Below are positions 1-7,462 of a stretch of 64,000 nucleotides of DNA, one piece after another. Every line of letters starts with the position of its first letter. Position 1 is the first letter of the stretch. The position numbers were made by a program, and so were the translations under genes. The notes under the pieces are model-generated. The model was not told the DNA's origin and searched no databases. It was given only the letters and a program-made list of their open reading frames with translations. This stretch comes from Polynucleobacter sp. JS-JIR-II-b4 (lineage in GTDB: Bacteria; Pseudomonadota; Gammaproteobacteria; Burkholderiales; Burkholderiaceae), in contig NZ_CP061306.1 of assembly GCF_018687815.1 (NCBI RefSeq), positions 682,001-746,000 on the forward strand, written 5' to 3'.

Positions 1-31
1 TTCCATTCCATTAAATTAAATTTAAAACAAA

Positions 32-463
32 CTATTTCTGCTCGCGTTCTTCTAGGTTAGGGCTTTCTTGAGCGCGAATATCAGCAGTGTAGAACTTTCC
101 GGTATCAGTTAGCGTTACTTTCTTAAGGTATCCACCTTTATTGCCGTTGCGTAATGGCCAAAATTCCACTGATACTTTATCTCCTGCTTTTACAGCGTTT
201 CTAGTCCAGCCGCCTGCACGAGTCAGATTTCCCGGACTTGAAACTTCGAGTATCCAAAGGGCAGGTGCATCGCCATCCTTGAGTGTGCCAGTTACAAATA
301 TGCCAACGTGTGGGTTGGTCCACTGAACTTCTTTAACTACCCCAGTGATAGTAAATACTTTATCTCTATCAAACATGGTGGTGGCATGGTGTGCAAACGC
401 TAGGGCTGACACTGATAATGCAATAGCGAATGAGGCTACTCTTGTGAATGTGGTGAGTTTCAA
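32..463 (-). CDS. Exported DUF6152 family protein
   Basis: A 143-residue protein of unknown function. Residues 1-24 form a typical Sec signal peptide ending in Ala-Phe-Ala, so the mature protein should be periplasmic. It begins with two histidines (HHATTMFD) and continues with a compact beta-rich domain containing TGVVKEVQWTNPHVGI, which matches my recollection of the DUF6152 family. The short conserved His pair could bind a metal, but this is inference. It is the last gene of a minus-strand run with an exported protein and two small multi-TM proteins, 33 bp after the previous gene. Family assignment is fairly sure; no biochemical role is known to me. Confidence 0.8.
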   Translation of the reverse strand: MKLTTFTRVASFAIALSVSALAFAHHATTMFDRDKVFTITGVVKEVQWTNPHVGIFVTGTLKDGDAPALWILEVSSPGNLTRAGGWTRNAVKAGDKVSVEFWPLRNGNKGGYLKKVTLTDTGKFYTADIRAQESPNLEEREQK

Positions 464-496
464 AATACTATCTCCTTGATGTGACCTAGATATAAA

Positions 497-1324
497 TTAT
501 TGGGGTGGAATGCGATTGCCGCCCACATCGTATTGAACGGGAACGTAAATATCATTACCGCGATTATCTTTTCCTGGAGCAAAAGAGCCCTCTAAACAAA
601 CTCCTTCGACAATATCGAATTTACGAGCGCGTTGACGGAAATAAATACGGGTTGTTTTCCAGGGCTTGGTTAGCACATTGGGGGCAATGATCTCAATATC
701 GTCATGCAATTCATCTTTACCCGCTAAATGAATTCGTTCGATGATGCGCATATCACCATTATTGGGAACGCCGGCAGCTTCGCTGATAGCAATATAAGCC
801 TGAGGCACTACGCCTACCGTATCCACCACAAGCGTATCGCCCTCCCACTTACCAATAGAGTGGCCATGAAAAGTCGGGTCTGGATCTTCCGGATGGGGGC
901 GACCATCGGTATAGATACGTCGCAAACGATTGCCATCAGACTCACCAAGCAAGGTCACTCTGCCTGGCGTAAAAAGGATTTCCATTGCGTTATGGGTAAC
1001 CAACATCCACGCAGGCATCGCTTCAGGCAGGCAATTCACGAAGAGTGGAGGGGGTCTCCCAGCCTTTTCCTCAGCTAGTTGAAATTGAATGAGTTCGTTG
1101 GCGGCGGGGGTCCAAGGTGGCATATTGGTTTTGGCTTGTTTATCTTGATCCGAGATTTTAGGATTCCACACGCCACTCCAATCAGGCAGCTTAGCAAGGT
1201 TGCCCCAGTCTTTAGCCGTAGGTGGGGGATTGATGATAGGCTTGGTTGATTGGGCCACTGTATTTTGTGCAAGGCCTATTCCTAAACCCGCAGCCATTAA
1301 TAGACAGATTAGTTTTCTTTTCAT
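497..1324 (-). CDS. Exported protein of unknown function
   Basis: 275 residues from the ATG at 1324, which has AGAGGGG just upstream and starts a clear signal peptide (MKRKLICLLMAAGLGIGLAQ). The frame is open to 1411, but the longer form would put a charged leader before the signal and overlap the upstream gene. The core carries RRIYTDGRPHPEDPDPTFHG and SIGKWEGDTLVVDTVG, signatures of a large unnamed family of exported proteins in Proteobacteria, often encoded near DUF6152. An N-terminal PDWSGVWNP segment is also typical. No catalytic residues can be assigned. Likely cotranscribed with the flanking genes. Confidence 0.75.
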   Translation of the reverse strand: MKRKLICLLMAAGLGIGLAQNTVAQSTKPIINPPPTAKDWGNLAKLPDWSGVWNPKISDQDKQAKTNMPPWTPAANELIQFQLAEEKAGRPPPLFVNCLPEAMPAWMLVTHNAMEILFTPGRVTLLGESDGNRLRRIYTDGRPHPEDPDPTFHGHSIGKWEGDTLVVDTVGVVPQAYIAISEAAGVPNNGDMRIIERIHLAGKDELHDDIEIIAPNVLTKPWKTTRIYFRQRARKFDIVEGVCLEGSFAPGKDNRGNDIYVPVQYDVGGNRIPPQ

Positions 1325-1341
1325 ATCCCCTCTTTTTTTAT

Positions 1342-1848
1342 TCATGATGTTGCTGATACTAGTTCGAGCGTAAAGCCAATCCAGCGACCGCAAAAAATAA
1401 TACTTATCCAAAGCGTTAGTGAAATGGCTCCGGCACTTCGGGCCGCTATTGGCAATTGTTGGTAGTGATTCCAGCTATCAAGATTTTTGCCAATAATAAA
1501 TTGAAAGCACATCATATTGATGCCTGCCAAGCCAAGTAAAATAATTTTAGAGATGAAGTAAAAATTTTGACTATAACTTAGCGCATTCGAGGTGAAAAGA
1601 ATCGCGCCTGTAATAGCGGCAGCTAAAAAAGCCATCCAGGTAATCGGCAGAAGCTCTTTGCTGATATTACTAATTGCTCGATTTAACGCGCGTACCCCAA
1701 TCAAGCGCAGATCCACCAATGCAATTGAGCCAATGACCAATGTGACTGCAAGAACATGGATGGCTTCAATCCAGGGAAATAGTAATTCATTTTCGCGAAT
1801 CGTTTGCGCTAGGGGATTGCTATAAATGAAAATCAGAATGTCGTTCAT
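1342..1848 (-). CDS. DUF6644-like four-TM membrane protein
   Basis: 168 residues with about four hydrophobic helices (roughly 25-48, 68-88, 95-118, 138-158). The N-terminal motif with WIEAIHVLAV and DLRLIG resembles the DUF6644 family. The conserved helix-1 histidine (IEAIHVLA) is shared with the next protein upstream, and such a His in a helix could be a haem or quinone ligand; this is inference. It sits 17 bp before the exported protein and 33 bp after its paralogue, so the four genes look like one operon. Function unknown. Confidence 0.7.
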   Translation of the reverse strand: MNDILIFIYSNPLAQTIRENELLFPWIEAIHVLAVTLVIGSIALVDLRLIGVRALNRAISNISKELLPITWMAFLAAAITGAILFTSNALSYSQNFYFISKIILLGLAGINMMCFQFIIGKNLDSWNHYQQLPIAARSAGAISLTLWISIIFCGRWIGFTLELVSATS

Positions 1849-1881
1849 ATCTTTTTGTAATTAATTGTTATGAATTTTTGA

Positions 1882-2424
1882 TTAGGCGTAGGCAATCCAG
1901 CGGCCAGCAGCAACAATGCCAACCCACAAAGCTAGCGACAAAATTGCCAGCAAACGGTTTGCAGTATTTACTGGAGTAAAAGAGTTATTGCTATGCCACT
2001 TTTTCTGAAACAGTAGGGTGATCATGATCACCACAAGCAACATCAGCATTTTTAGTTGAAAGGCTGGATTGGTTAAAGATCTTGCGGGTTCTCCTACGAT
2101 CATGATGCAGCCGGTAATCAGTAGCACTGGAAGTGCAAGCCAGATTAAAGACTGATATCGATTAATTACAGCTGCAATTGGTTCACTTTGCCCGTGAATA
2201 CCTAAGATTCTGAGATTGATCAGAAGGGCGCCTACCAGAATGGACGCTATAGCTAGAATATGGATGCTCTGCAAAAAGGGCACTACCCAGAAATTATTTT
2301 GTATTGCTGCATTGAGAGGAGTGCTCTCCAGGTAATAGCAGAATTGGAGTAATGCAGAATTTTGCATAGTTTTAGTAATAACTGAGTATTGGTGGGAAGA
2401 GTTTATATGAATTAAATCATTCAA
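1882..2424 (-). CDS. DUF6644-like membrane protein, paralogue
   Basis: 180 residues from the first start; an internal Met at residue 20 (2367) is an equally good start because the first 19 residues are polar and unlike the paralogue. About four TM helices follow. FLQSIHILAIASILVGALLINLR... aligns with the helix-1 region of the downstream gene, keeping the helix histidine and the LRILG motif, and both proteins end with a GRWI motif. This is the first gene of the minus-strand run. The pair probably arose by tandem duplication and may form a heteromeric membrane unit (inference). Confidence 0.7.
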   Translation of the reverse strand: MNDLIHINSSHQYSVITKTMQNSALLQFCYYLESTPLNAAIQNNFWVVPFLQSIHILAIASILVGALLINLRILGIHGQSEPIAAVINRYQSLIWLALPVLLITGCIMIVGEPARSLTNPAFQLKMLMLLVVIMITLLFQKKWHSNNSFTPVNTANRLLAILSLALWVGIVAAGRWIAYA

Positions 2425-2484
2425 AAAACGAGCTTAGCAAGTTATGGCGATTCAAGTTCTTTATGGCGGGTATTTGAGAATTTT

Positions 2485-2505
2485 TGCTGCAGTTGCAGCA
2501 TTTTT
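2485..2505 (+). terminator. Rho-independent terminator-like hairpin, plus strand, no gene upstream
   Basis: TGCTGC, loop AGTT, GCAGCA, then TTTTT: a textbook plus-strand terminator shape. No plus-strand gene lies upstream within this window, because 32-2424 is all minus-strand coding. It may end an antisense or small RNA, or be chance. Confidence 0.45.
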
Positions 2506-2580
2506 ATTGCCTCCCAAAACGAATTAGATCATCGCAAGGAAAGAGTCCGAAATAATTGAATGAGGTAAGGTCATTAAGAA

Positions 2581-2607
2581 ATAAGGGGTCTCAAAGAAAC
2601 CCCTTAT
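2581..2607 (-). terminator. Hairpin after Bug-family gene
   Basis: ATAAGGGGT and ACCCCTTAT form a 9-bp perfect stem with a 9-nt loop, 23 bp beyond the stop of the minus-strand binding-protein gene. The following minus-strand sequence is TTCTTAATGA, a weak U-tract, so termination efficiency is uncertain. Confidence 0.55.
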
Positions 2608-2629
2608 CGCATTTGAGAGTGGTAAGCGT

Positions 2630-3631
2630 TCAATCTGCTTTTACGTTTGCATCTTTAATGACTTTGCTCCACATAGTCATTTCACGTGAAATTCGCTTGC
2701 TAGAATCCGCGGGCGAAAGGTAGTTCACATAAACGCCAGCTGCCAACATGCGTTCCTGTACTTCAGGGCGCTGCAAAATAATTTTGATGTCACCACTGAG
2801 TTTGTCGATGATCGGCTTAGGTGTTCCTGCTGGAGCCAAAATACCAAACATGCTTACTACATCAAAGTTAGGCAGGCCGGTGGCTTCGGTTATGGTAGGA
2901 ACATCTGGTAGTTGACTAATGCGTTTAGCGGTTGTTACAGCTAGAGGTCTTAATTGACCTGCTTGAATAAATTGCAGGGCTGCTGGAACTGTTTCAGACA
3001 TCGTGAGCACTTGACCGCCTACTAGATCAGTCATAGCGGGGCCGCTACCTTTATAAGGTACATGCAATAGATCTAAACCAAGTTGATAGCGAAACATTTC
3101 CATTGCAAGGCGTTGTGGGGCGCCAGCTCCAGATGAGGCGAAAGTAAGTTTGCCTGGATTCGCTTTTGCGTAAGCAATGAACTCTTTCATATTCTTTACA
3201 GGGACTGAAGGATTCACTACAAATACCAGAGGCACTACTCCTACCACGTCAACTGGTGTGAAATCTTTTTCAAGGTTGTATCTAATCTTATCTTTATCAA
3301 GATTGGCATTGATCGAGTGAGATGTGAGGGCGCCCATTAAGAGGGTGTAGCCATCCGCAGGGGACTTTGCAACCATGTCCGCACCAATATTGCCGCTATC
3401 GCCTGCGCGATTATCAGGAACTACTTGCTGATTTAGCGACTTAGATAACTCTTGCGCCATGATGCGCCCAATCACATCGGTAGCACCGCCAGGTGGGTAT
3501 GGAATAACAAGCCTAATAGGCTTGTCAGGATAGTTTTTAATAGCGGAGCTACTGGTTTGCGCCAACAGTGGAGCGGTGATCAGGCTACTGCAAAGGAGCA
3601 GGCCAAAGCCTCGAATTAGATGTTGTCTCAT
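2630..3631 (-). CDS. Tripartite tricarboxylate transporter (Bug family) substrate-binding protein
   Basis: 333 residues with signal peptide MRQHLIRGFGLLLCSSLITAPLLAQ. The mature protein opens with the Bug hallmark PIRLVIPYPPGGATDVIGR and contains DNRAGDSGNIGADMVAKSPADGYTLLMG and HVPYKGSGPAMTDLVGGQV, the ligand-loop signatures of the TctC fold. It should capture a carboxylate-type ligand in the periplasm. No TctA/TctB membrane genes lie nearby, so it is a solitary binding protein, as is usual for the expanded Bug family in Burkholderiales. Ligand cannot be predicted from sequence. Confidence 0.92.
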   Translation of the reverse strand: MRQHLIRGFGLLLCSSLITAPLLAQTSSSAIKNYPDKPIRLVIPYPPGGATDVIGRIMAQELSKSLNQQVVPDNRAGDSGNIGADMVAKSPADGYTLLMGALTSHSINANLDKDKIRYNLEKDFTPVDVVGVVPLVFVVNPSVPVKNMKEFIAYAKANPGKLTFASSGAGAPQRLAMEMFRYQLGLDLLHVPYKGSGPAMTDLVGGQVLTMSETVPAALQFIQAGQLRPLAVTTAKRISQLPDVPTITEATGLPNFDVVSMFGILAPAGTPKPIIDKLSGDIKIILQRPEVQERMLAAGVYVNYLSPADSSKRISREMTMWSKVIKDANVKAD

Positions 3632-3737
3632 TTTGTATTTTTAATGGTGGGTTGAGTTACGATTTTCTATTATCTACAGATTAAAAATTCATGCGCTGCG
3701 TCAATGAACTGCAAATTTCTCTTATTACAATGAATAA

Positions 3738-4019
3738 ATGAACCTTGAGCCCCATCAAATCGAGATTATTGGATATTGCGCCGCATTCTTGACTACCATT
3801 GCCTTTTTACCGCAGGCGATACAGTCTTGGCGCACCAGGGACCTATCGGGCATCTCCTTGGGGATGTACTCCTTATTTACTGCGGGGGTGGGTTTGTGGC
3901 TGGTTTATGGCCTCATTATTGAAAAGTGGCCTCTCATTTTGGCCAACGCCCTCACCTTTGCCCTGGCGCTCAGCATCTTATTGTTGAAATTGCGTCATAC
4001 TTCTAAACATCAGAAATAA
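3738..4019 (+). CDS. SemiSWEET family sugar transporter
   Basis: 93 residues, the standard SemiSWEET size: a single three-helix MtN3/PQ-loop unit that works as a homodimer to pass sugars across the inner membrane. Helix 1 carries the PQ motif (FLTTIAFLPQAIQSW), followed by TRDLSGISLGMYSLF in helix 2 and the third helix near 62-85. No signal peptide. The FAH hydrolase gene starts 35 bp downstream and may be cotranscribed, but no functional link is obvious. Confidence 0.88.
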   Translation: MNLEPHQIEIIGYCAAFLTTIAFLPQAIQSWRTRDLSGISLGMYSLFTAGVGLWLVYGLIIEKWPLILANALTFALALSILLLKLRHTSKHQK

Positions 4020-4054
4020 AGCACTTATTCATTAAAATTCTTAGAAAGGTTTTT

Positions 4055-4747
4055 ATGTCTTCAGCATTCGTGATTGATCCCCCAGCAGTAATTTCATTGC
4101 CTGTGACTGGCGATACTCGTCGCTTCGCCGTGAATCGTATTTACTGCGTTGGTAGAAACTATGCCGATCATGCACGCGAGATGGGTAATGATCCTGATCG
4201 AGAGCCACCATTCTTCTTTATGAAGCCTGCTAACTCGATTGTGACTGATGGTAAAGATATGGCTTACCCAAATTTATCAAAGGATGTTCACCACGAAATT
4301 GAAATGGTGGTCGCTATTGGTAAAGGCGGCGCAAATATTTCTGCAGAAAAAGCCTTAGAGTATGTCTATGGTTACGGAGTTGGTCTGGATATGACTCGGC
4401 GCGATCTTCAAGGTGAGGCTAAGAAGATGGGGCGTCCTTGGGATACCGGTAAAGCATTTGATCAATCTGCCCCTTGCGGTGAGATCACGCCAGCTAGTCA
4501 GTGTGGTCATCCTGCCAAGGGCGCCGTTAAGCTCTTAGTGAATGGTGAAGTTCGTCAAGAGGGCGATCTTAACCAGTTGATTTGGAATGTTCCTGACACG
4601 ATTGCTTATCTATCTACCTTATTTACCTTGGAACCAGGTGACTTAATTTTCTCCGGTACGCCAGCAGGTGTTGGCCCAGTTAAAAAAGGGGATGTGCTTG
4701 AAGGTAGTGTTGCCGGTTTACCAAACTTAAAAACAAAAATTCTCTAA
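4055..4747 (+). CDS. Fumarylacetoacetate hydrolase family protein (fumarylpyruvate hydrolase-like)
   Basis: 230 residues, the length of single-domain FAH enzymes that hydrolyse beta-keto acids such as fumarylpyruvate, acylpyruvates or oxaloacetate. Visible family features are NRIYCVGRNYADHAREM, the metal-binding E-x-E in HHEIEMVVAIGKGG, the distal Asp in GVGLDMTRRDLQ, and the C-terminal FSGTPAGVGPVKKGD. Preceded by AAAGG with normal spacing. The alpha/beta hydrolase gene follows after 21 bp, so the two may act in the same degradation route (inference). The precise substrate is unknown. Confidence 0.9.
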   Translation: MSSAFVIDPPAVISLPVTGDTRRFAVNRIYCVGRNYADHAREMGNDPDREPPFFFMKPANSIVTDGKDMAYPNLSKDVHHEIEMVVAIGKGGANISAEKALEYVYGYGVGLDMTRRDLQGEAKKMGRPWDTGKAFDQSAPCGEITPASQCGHPAKGAVKLLVNGEVRQEGDLNQLIWNVPDTIAYLSTLFTLEPGDLIFSGTPAGVGPVKKGDVLEGSVAGLPNLKTKIL

Positions 4748-4768
4748 ATCAAAAAGAAGGTCAGATTG

Positions 4769-5818
4769 ATGACAAGTGTTCTCAAGAAAGTATTGCTGAT
4801 TGGTACAACGTTAGTTGCACCTGTTTTTTTGGTTTCATGCGCCAATACTGAGAAGACCTCATCAACTCCACCTGTCAGTCTTTATGCTGATGCAGCCCCT
4901 TTAGATTTGCGAATCAGCAAATGGCCTTACCCATACCCACTCAAGGAATTTAAAACTTCTTTACAGGGGCAAGCAGCAAGCATGATGTATATGGATGTTG
5001 GGGCCTTAGGCAAGCAAAAGGGTGTGGTGGTGTTATTTCATGGCAAGAATTTCTCCAGTGATTATTGGTCCTTCACTATTGCAGGCCTTTCAAAGGCCGG
5101 CTATCGTGTGATTGCTCCTGATCAGATTGGCTTCGGAAAGTCTTCTAAGCCAGATGTGGCATACCACTTTGATGATTTAGCTGCCAATACGCAAGACTTA
5201 CTGAAGTCTCTCAATATCAAGCAGGTTTCAGTCATAGCGAACTCCATGGGCGGCATGGTGGGCATTCGTTTTGCGCGCTTATACCCACAAACCGTCAAAA
5301 AGCTAGTATTGGAGAACCCTTTAGGACTTGAGGATTACAGCAAAGACATCCCTCCGCAACAGAATGACGATTTGCTCAAGCTAGAGATGGCTCAGACGGA
5401 AGTGAGCTATCGCCGCTTTCTGCAAAGTTATTTTCCAAACTGGCAACCCGCTTATGAAAAGTTTGTAGAGGTCTATGTGCGCGTACAAAAAGGTCCGGAC
5501 TATCCAGCCTATGCGAAGACTTCAGTGCTGACATACCAAATGATTGCTGAAAAACCAGTGGTCAATGATTTGCCACAATTAAAGATGCCGGTGTTATTGG
5601 TGATTGGTCAAAAGGACCGTACGGTATTTGGTAGACGTTTTGCACCGCCAGAGGCAGTGAAGTCTTTAGGTAACTTTCCGGAGTTAGGCAAGAAGGCGCA
5701 AGCAGCCATTCCGAATGCAAAGCTAGTACCAGTTGAAAATGTGGGACACGTACCTCACGTTGAGGTGCCCGATCAGTTTTTGAAAATCGTGGTGGAGTTT
5801 TTAAACTCAAAAGGCTAG
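4769..5818 (+). CDS. Alpha/beta hydrolase, predicted lipoprotein
   Basis: 349 residues from ATG 4769; a TTG at 4766 is in frame directly before it. AGAAGG sits 8 bp upstream of the ATG. The N-terminus is a lipoprotein signal with lipobox LVSC, so the enzyme is probably membrane-anchored and periplasmic. The fold is clear: VVVLFHGKNFSSDYW (oxyanion region), nucleophile elbow ANSMGGMVG, acid Asp near GQKDRTVF, and His in NVGHVPHVE. Substrate unknown. It converges on the enoyl-CoA hydratase-like gene 14 bp downstream. Confidence 0.88.
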   Translation: MTSVLKKVLLIGTTLVAPVFLVSCANTEKTSSTPPVSLYADAAPLDLRISKWPYPYPLKEFKTSLQGQAASMMYMDVGALGKQKGVVVLFHGKNFSSDYWSFTIAGLSKAGYRVIAPDQIGFGKSSKPDVAYHFDDLAANTQDLLKSLNIKQVSVIANSMGGMVGIRFARLYPQTVKKLVLENPLGLEDYSKDIPPQQNDDLLKLEMAQTEVSYRRFLQSYFPNWQPAYEKFVEVYVRVQKGPDYPAYAKTSVLTYQMIAEKPVVNDLPQLKMPVLLVIGQKDRTVFGRRFAPPEAVKSLGNFPELGKKAQAAIPNAKLVPVENVGHVPHVEVPDQFLKIVVEFLNSKG

Positions 5819-5830
5819 CCTAACAGCCTT
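5811..5830. terminator. Weak bidirectional hairpin between convergent genes
   Basis: AAGGCT and AGCCTT pair around an 8-nt loop, overlapping the stop of the alpha/beta hydrolase gene and lying just beyond the stop of the convergent gene. No clear U-tract, so only a tentative call. Confidence 0.3.
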
Positions 5831-5832
5831 AC

Positions 5833-6612
5833 TTATTCGCCATTCCACTGGGGTGGACGACCTTCTAAGAAGGCGTTCACACCCTCTCTAAAGTCCTTAC
5901 TGTTATAGGTTTCTCGCATCAGATCCGTGCAGTCTGGAAGATTGTTTTGGAGTAAGCGTGCCAATGTCAGCTTGCTGGCTTTTTGCGTGATGGGAGCAAG
6001 GGTCGCTAATTTTTGAGCGAGCACATTGGTAACAGATTCGATTTCTGCGGACTCTGCCGTTTGATAGAGGTAGCCTGAAGCTAATAATTCTGGTGCCTTA
6101 ATAAGTTCCGCAGTCAGAAGCATTTTCTTCACTGTTGGAGTTCCTAGGTGAGCCGCAAGCCAAGACAAATTACTTGGCGATAAACAATTTCCTAAGGTCT
6201 TGGCTACCGGTATACCGAAACGCGCATCTGGCGTCGAGATACGAAAGTCACAGAAAGTGGCCATCAACAGACCGCTGCCGACTGCTAAGCCTTCAATCAT
6301 GGCAATAGTCGGCATCGGTAGTTGTTGCAGTGAGGAGAAAATATGATCAACCACAACTTCATATGCTTCATTTTCTTTGAGTGCAAAAAACTGTTGAATG
6401 TCGCTTCCTGAAACAAATGCTTTATCTCCTGCCCCTCGCAAGATGACTACTCGAATTTCAGGATTGTTAGCTAAGGAGTCGCAAATCCTTTTGAGCTCTT
6501 CATACATTGGCCAAGTGAGGGCATTGCGAGCGGCGGGGTGATTAAAAATAACCCGTGCCATATTCCCATCAATCTGTAGATCTAAGCAGGGAGGAGAGGG
6601 GCTGGTAGTCAT
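5833..6612 (-). CDS. Enoyl-CoA hydratase/isomerase family protein
   Basis: 259 residues of the crotonase fold. The oxyanion-hole segments are seen in GDKAFVSGSDIQQFF and in IEGLAVGSGLLMATFCDFRI, and the C-terminus has the usual FxEGRPPQWNG ending. At the site where classic hydratases have a catalytic Glu (GGGxEL) this protein has GSGLLM, and the second Glu region reads PVAKTLGNCLS. It therefore may not be a hydratase and could be another crotonase-type activity. Monocistronic, convergent with the preceding hydrolase gene. Confidence 0.88.
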   Translation of the reverse strand: MTTSPSPPCLDLQIDGNMARVIFNHPAARNALTWPMYEELKRICDSLANNPEIRVVILRGAGDKAFVSGSDIQQFFALKENEAYEVVVDHIFSSLQQLPMPTIAMIEGLAVGSGLLMATFCDFRISTPDARFGIPVAKTLGNCLSPSNLSWLAAHLGTPTVKKMLLTAELIKAPELLASGYLYQTAESAEIESVTNVLAQKLATLAPITQKASKLTLARLLQNNLPDCTDLMRETYNSKDFREGVNAFLEGRPPQWNGE

Positions 6613-6699
6613 AAGCCCATTCTAAACAAAAGCCCTTTCCAAAAGCCCTGAATTTATAGAATTACCCCCACTCTAAGAGTCCTGCGCTAGAATTCCCTT

Positions 6700-6858
6700 A
6701 TGTATATGTTTCTACCTTTTCTGACGGCTTTTATCGGACTTGTTTTAGTCTGGTTTGAGAAGCGTCTTGCAGGTTTGACAGTTTTGGCGATTACCGTTGC
6801 CATCCTTCTGGTTTGGTTCCGTTTTCATGCAACTGATCATCTCAATATCAGTCTGTAA
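6700..6858 (+). CDS. DUF5993 family small membrane protein
   Basis: A 52-residue ORF starting at ATG 6700. It encodes two short hydrophobic helices (about residues 3-18 and 24-41) separated by FEKRLAG, and ends HATDHLNISL. Size, two-helix layout and position directly before a DsbB-like gene match the DUF5993 family as I recall it. Its TAA abuts the first possible start of dsbB (6859), so the two are translationally coupled. It probably acts with the DsbB variant in disulfide formation (inference from context). Confidence 0.75.
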   Translation: MYMFLPFLTAFIGLVLVWFEKRLAGLTVLAITVAILLVWFRFHATDHLNISL

Positions 6859-7428
6859 TTGATTGTGAGTAAACATTCTCTACCCTCCCTAGCCGCGCTT
6901 GGTAATCAGCTTGCATTGCTAGCTGTTGTCGGTATGTTGTCATATGCCTTTGTAGATCAACTCTACTTTGGTGAGCTGCCTTGTCCTTTGTGCTTAATGC
7001 AGCGCGTTGGATTTGTGATTATTGGTTTTGCTTTGGTGCTCAATATTCGTTGTGGTGCTTATTCATCTCACTACGGATGGGGCATCATTGGTGGCCTGGT
7101 CGGAATGATGGTTTCTCTTCGTCAGGTGTTCTTGCATATTCTGCCGGGTGACACAGGATTCGGAAAAACATTTTTAGAGTTGCATTTCTATACCTGGGCA
7201 TATGTTGGGTATACCGGTTTGTTAATGGGTCTTGCAGTGCTATTAATGCTACCTAACCGTGAAGTTCGCTCTCGCTCATGGTTTGCTAATGCCCTTGTCA
7301 TTGCATTCGTTCTCTTGGTTTTGGGTAATCTCGTATCTACACTCTTGGAATGCGGTATCGGCCCCTGCGCTGATGACCCAGTGAAGTATGAGGGCTGGTT
7401 ATGGCTACGCTCTCGCTTTGGTTTTTAA
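6859..7428 (+). CDS. dsbB: Disulfide bond formation protein DsbB-like, five-TM variant
   Basis: 189 residues from TTG 6859, or 187 from GTG 6865. The first redox pair and quinone-site Arg are plain: CPLCLMQR at 42-49, matching Cys41/Cys44/Arg48 of E. coli DsbB. DsbB reoxidises DsbA and passes electrons to quinone. Unlike E. coli DsbB, the loop between helices 3 and 4 (HILPGDTGFGKTFLELHFYT) has no cysteines. Instead, a fifth hydrophobic segment (about 140-163) is followed by a C-terminal ECGIGPC pair (165/170), which would face the periplasm. Cotranscribed with the DUF5993 gene. Confidence 0.88.
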   Translation: MIVSKHSLPSLAALGNQLALLAVVGMLSYAFVDQLYFGELPCPLCLMQRVGFVIIGFALVLNIRCGAYSSHYGWGIIGGLVGMMVSLRQVFLHILPGDTGFGKTFLELHFYTWAYVGYTGLLMGLAVLLMLPNREVRSRSWFANALVIAFVLLVLGNLVSTLLECGIGPCADDPVKYEGWLWLRSRFGF

Positions 7429-7430
7429 CT

Positions 7431-7446
7431 TAGACCTTCCGGTCTA
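7431..7446 (+). terminator. Possible terminator after dsbB
   Basis: TAGACC, loop TTCC, GGTCTA forms a 6-bp stable hairpin shortly after the dsbB stop, followed by GTTCTACATTTT. The U-tract is delayed and imperfect. Confidence 0.4.
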
Positions 7447-7462
7447 GTTCTACATTTTGAGC

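Noticed and set aside
2444-2527. 27-codon ORF crossing the orphan terminator
   Set aside because: No ribosome-binding site and it reads through the hairpin stem; likely chance.
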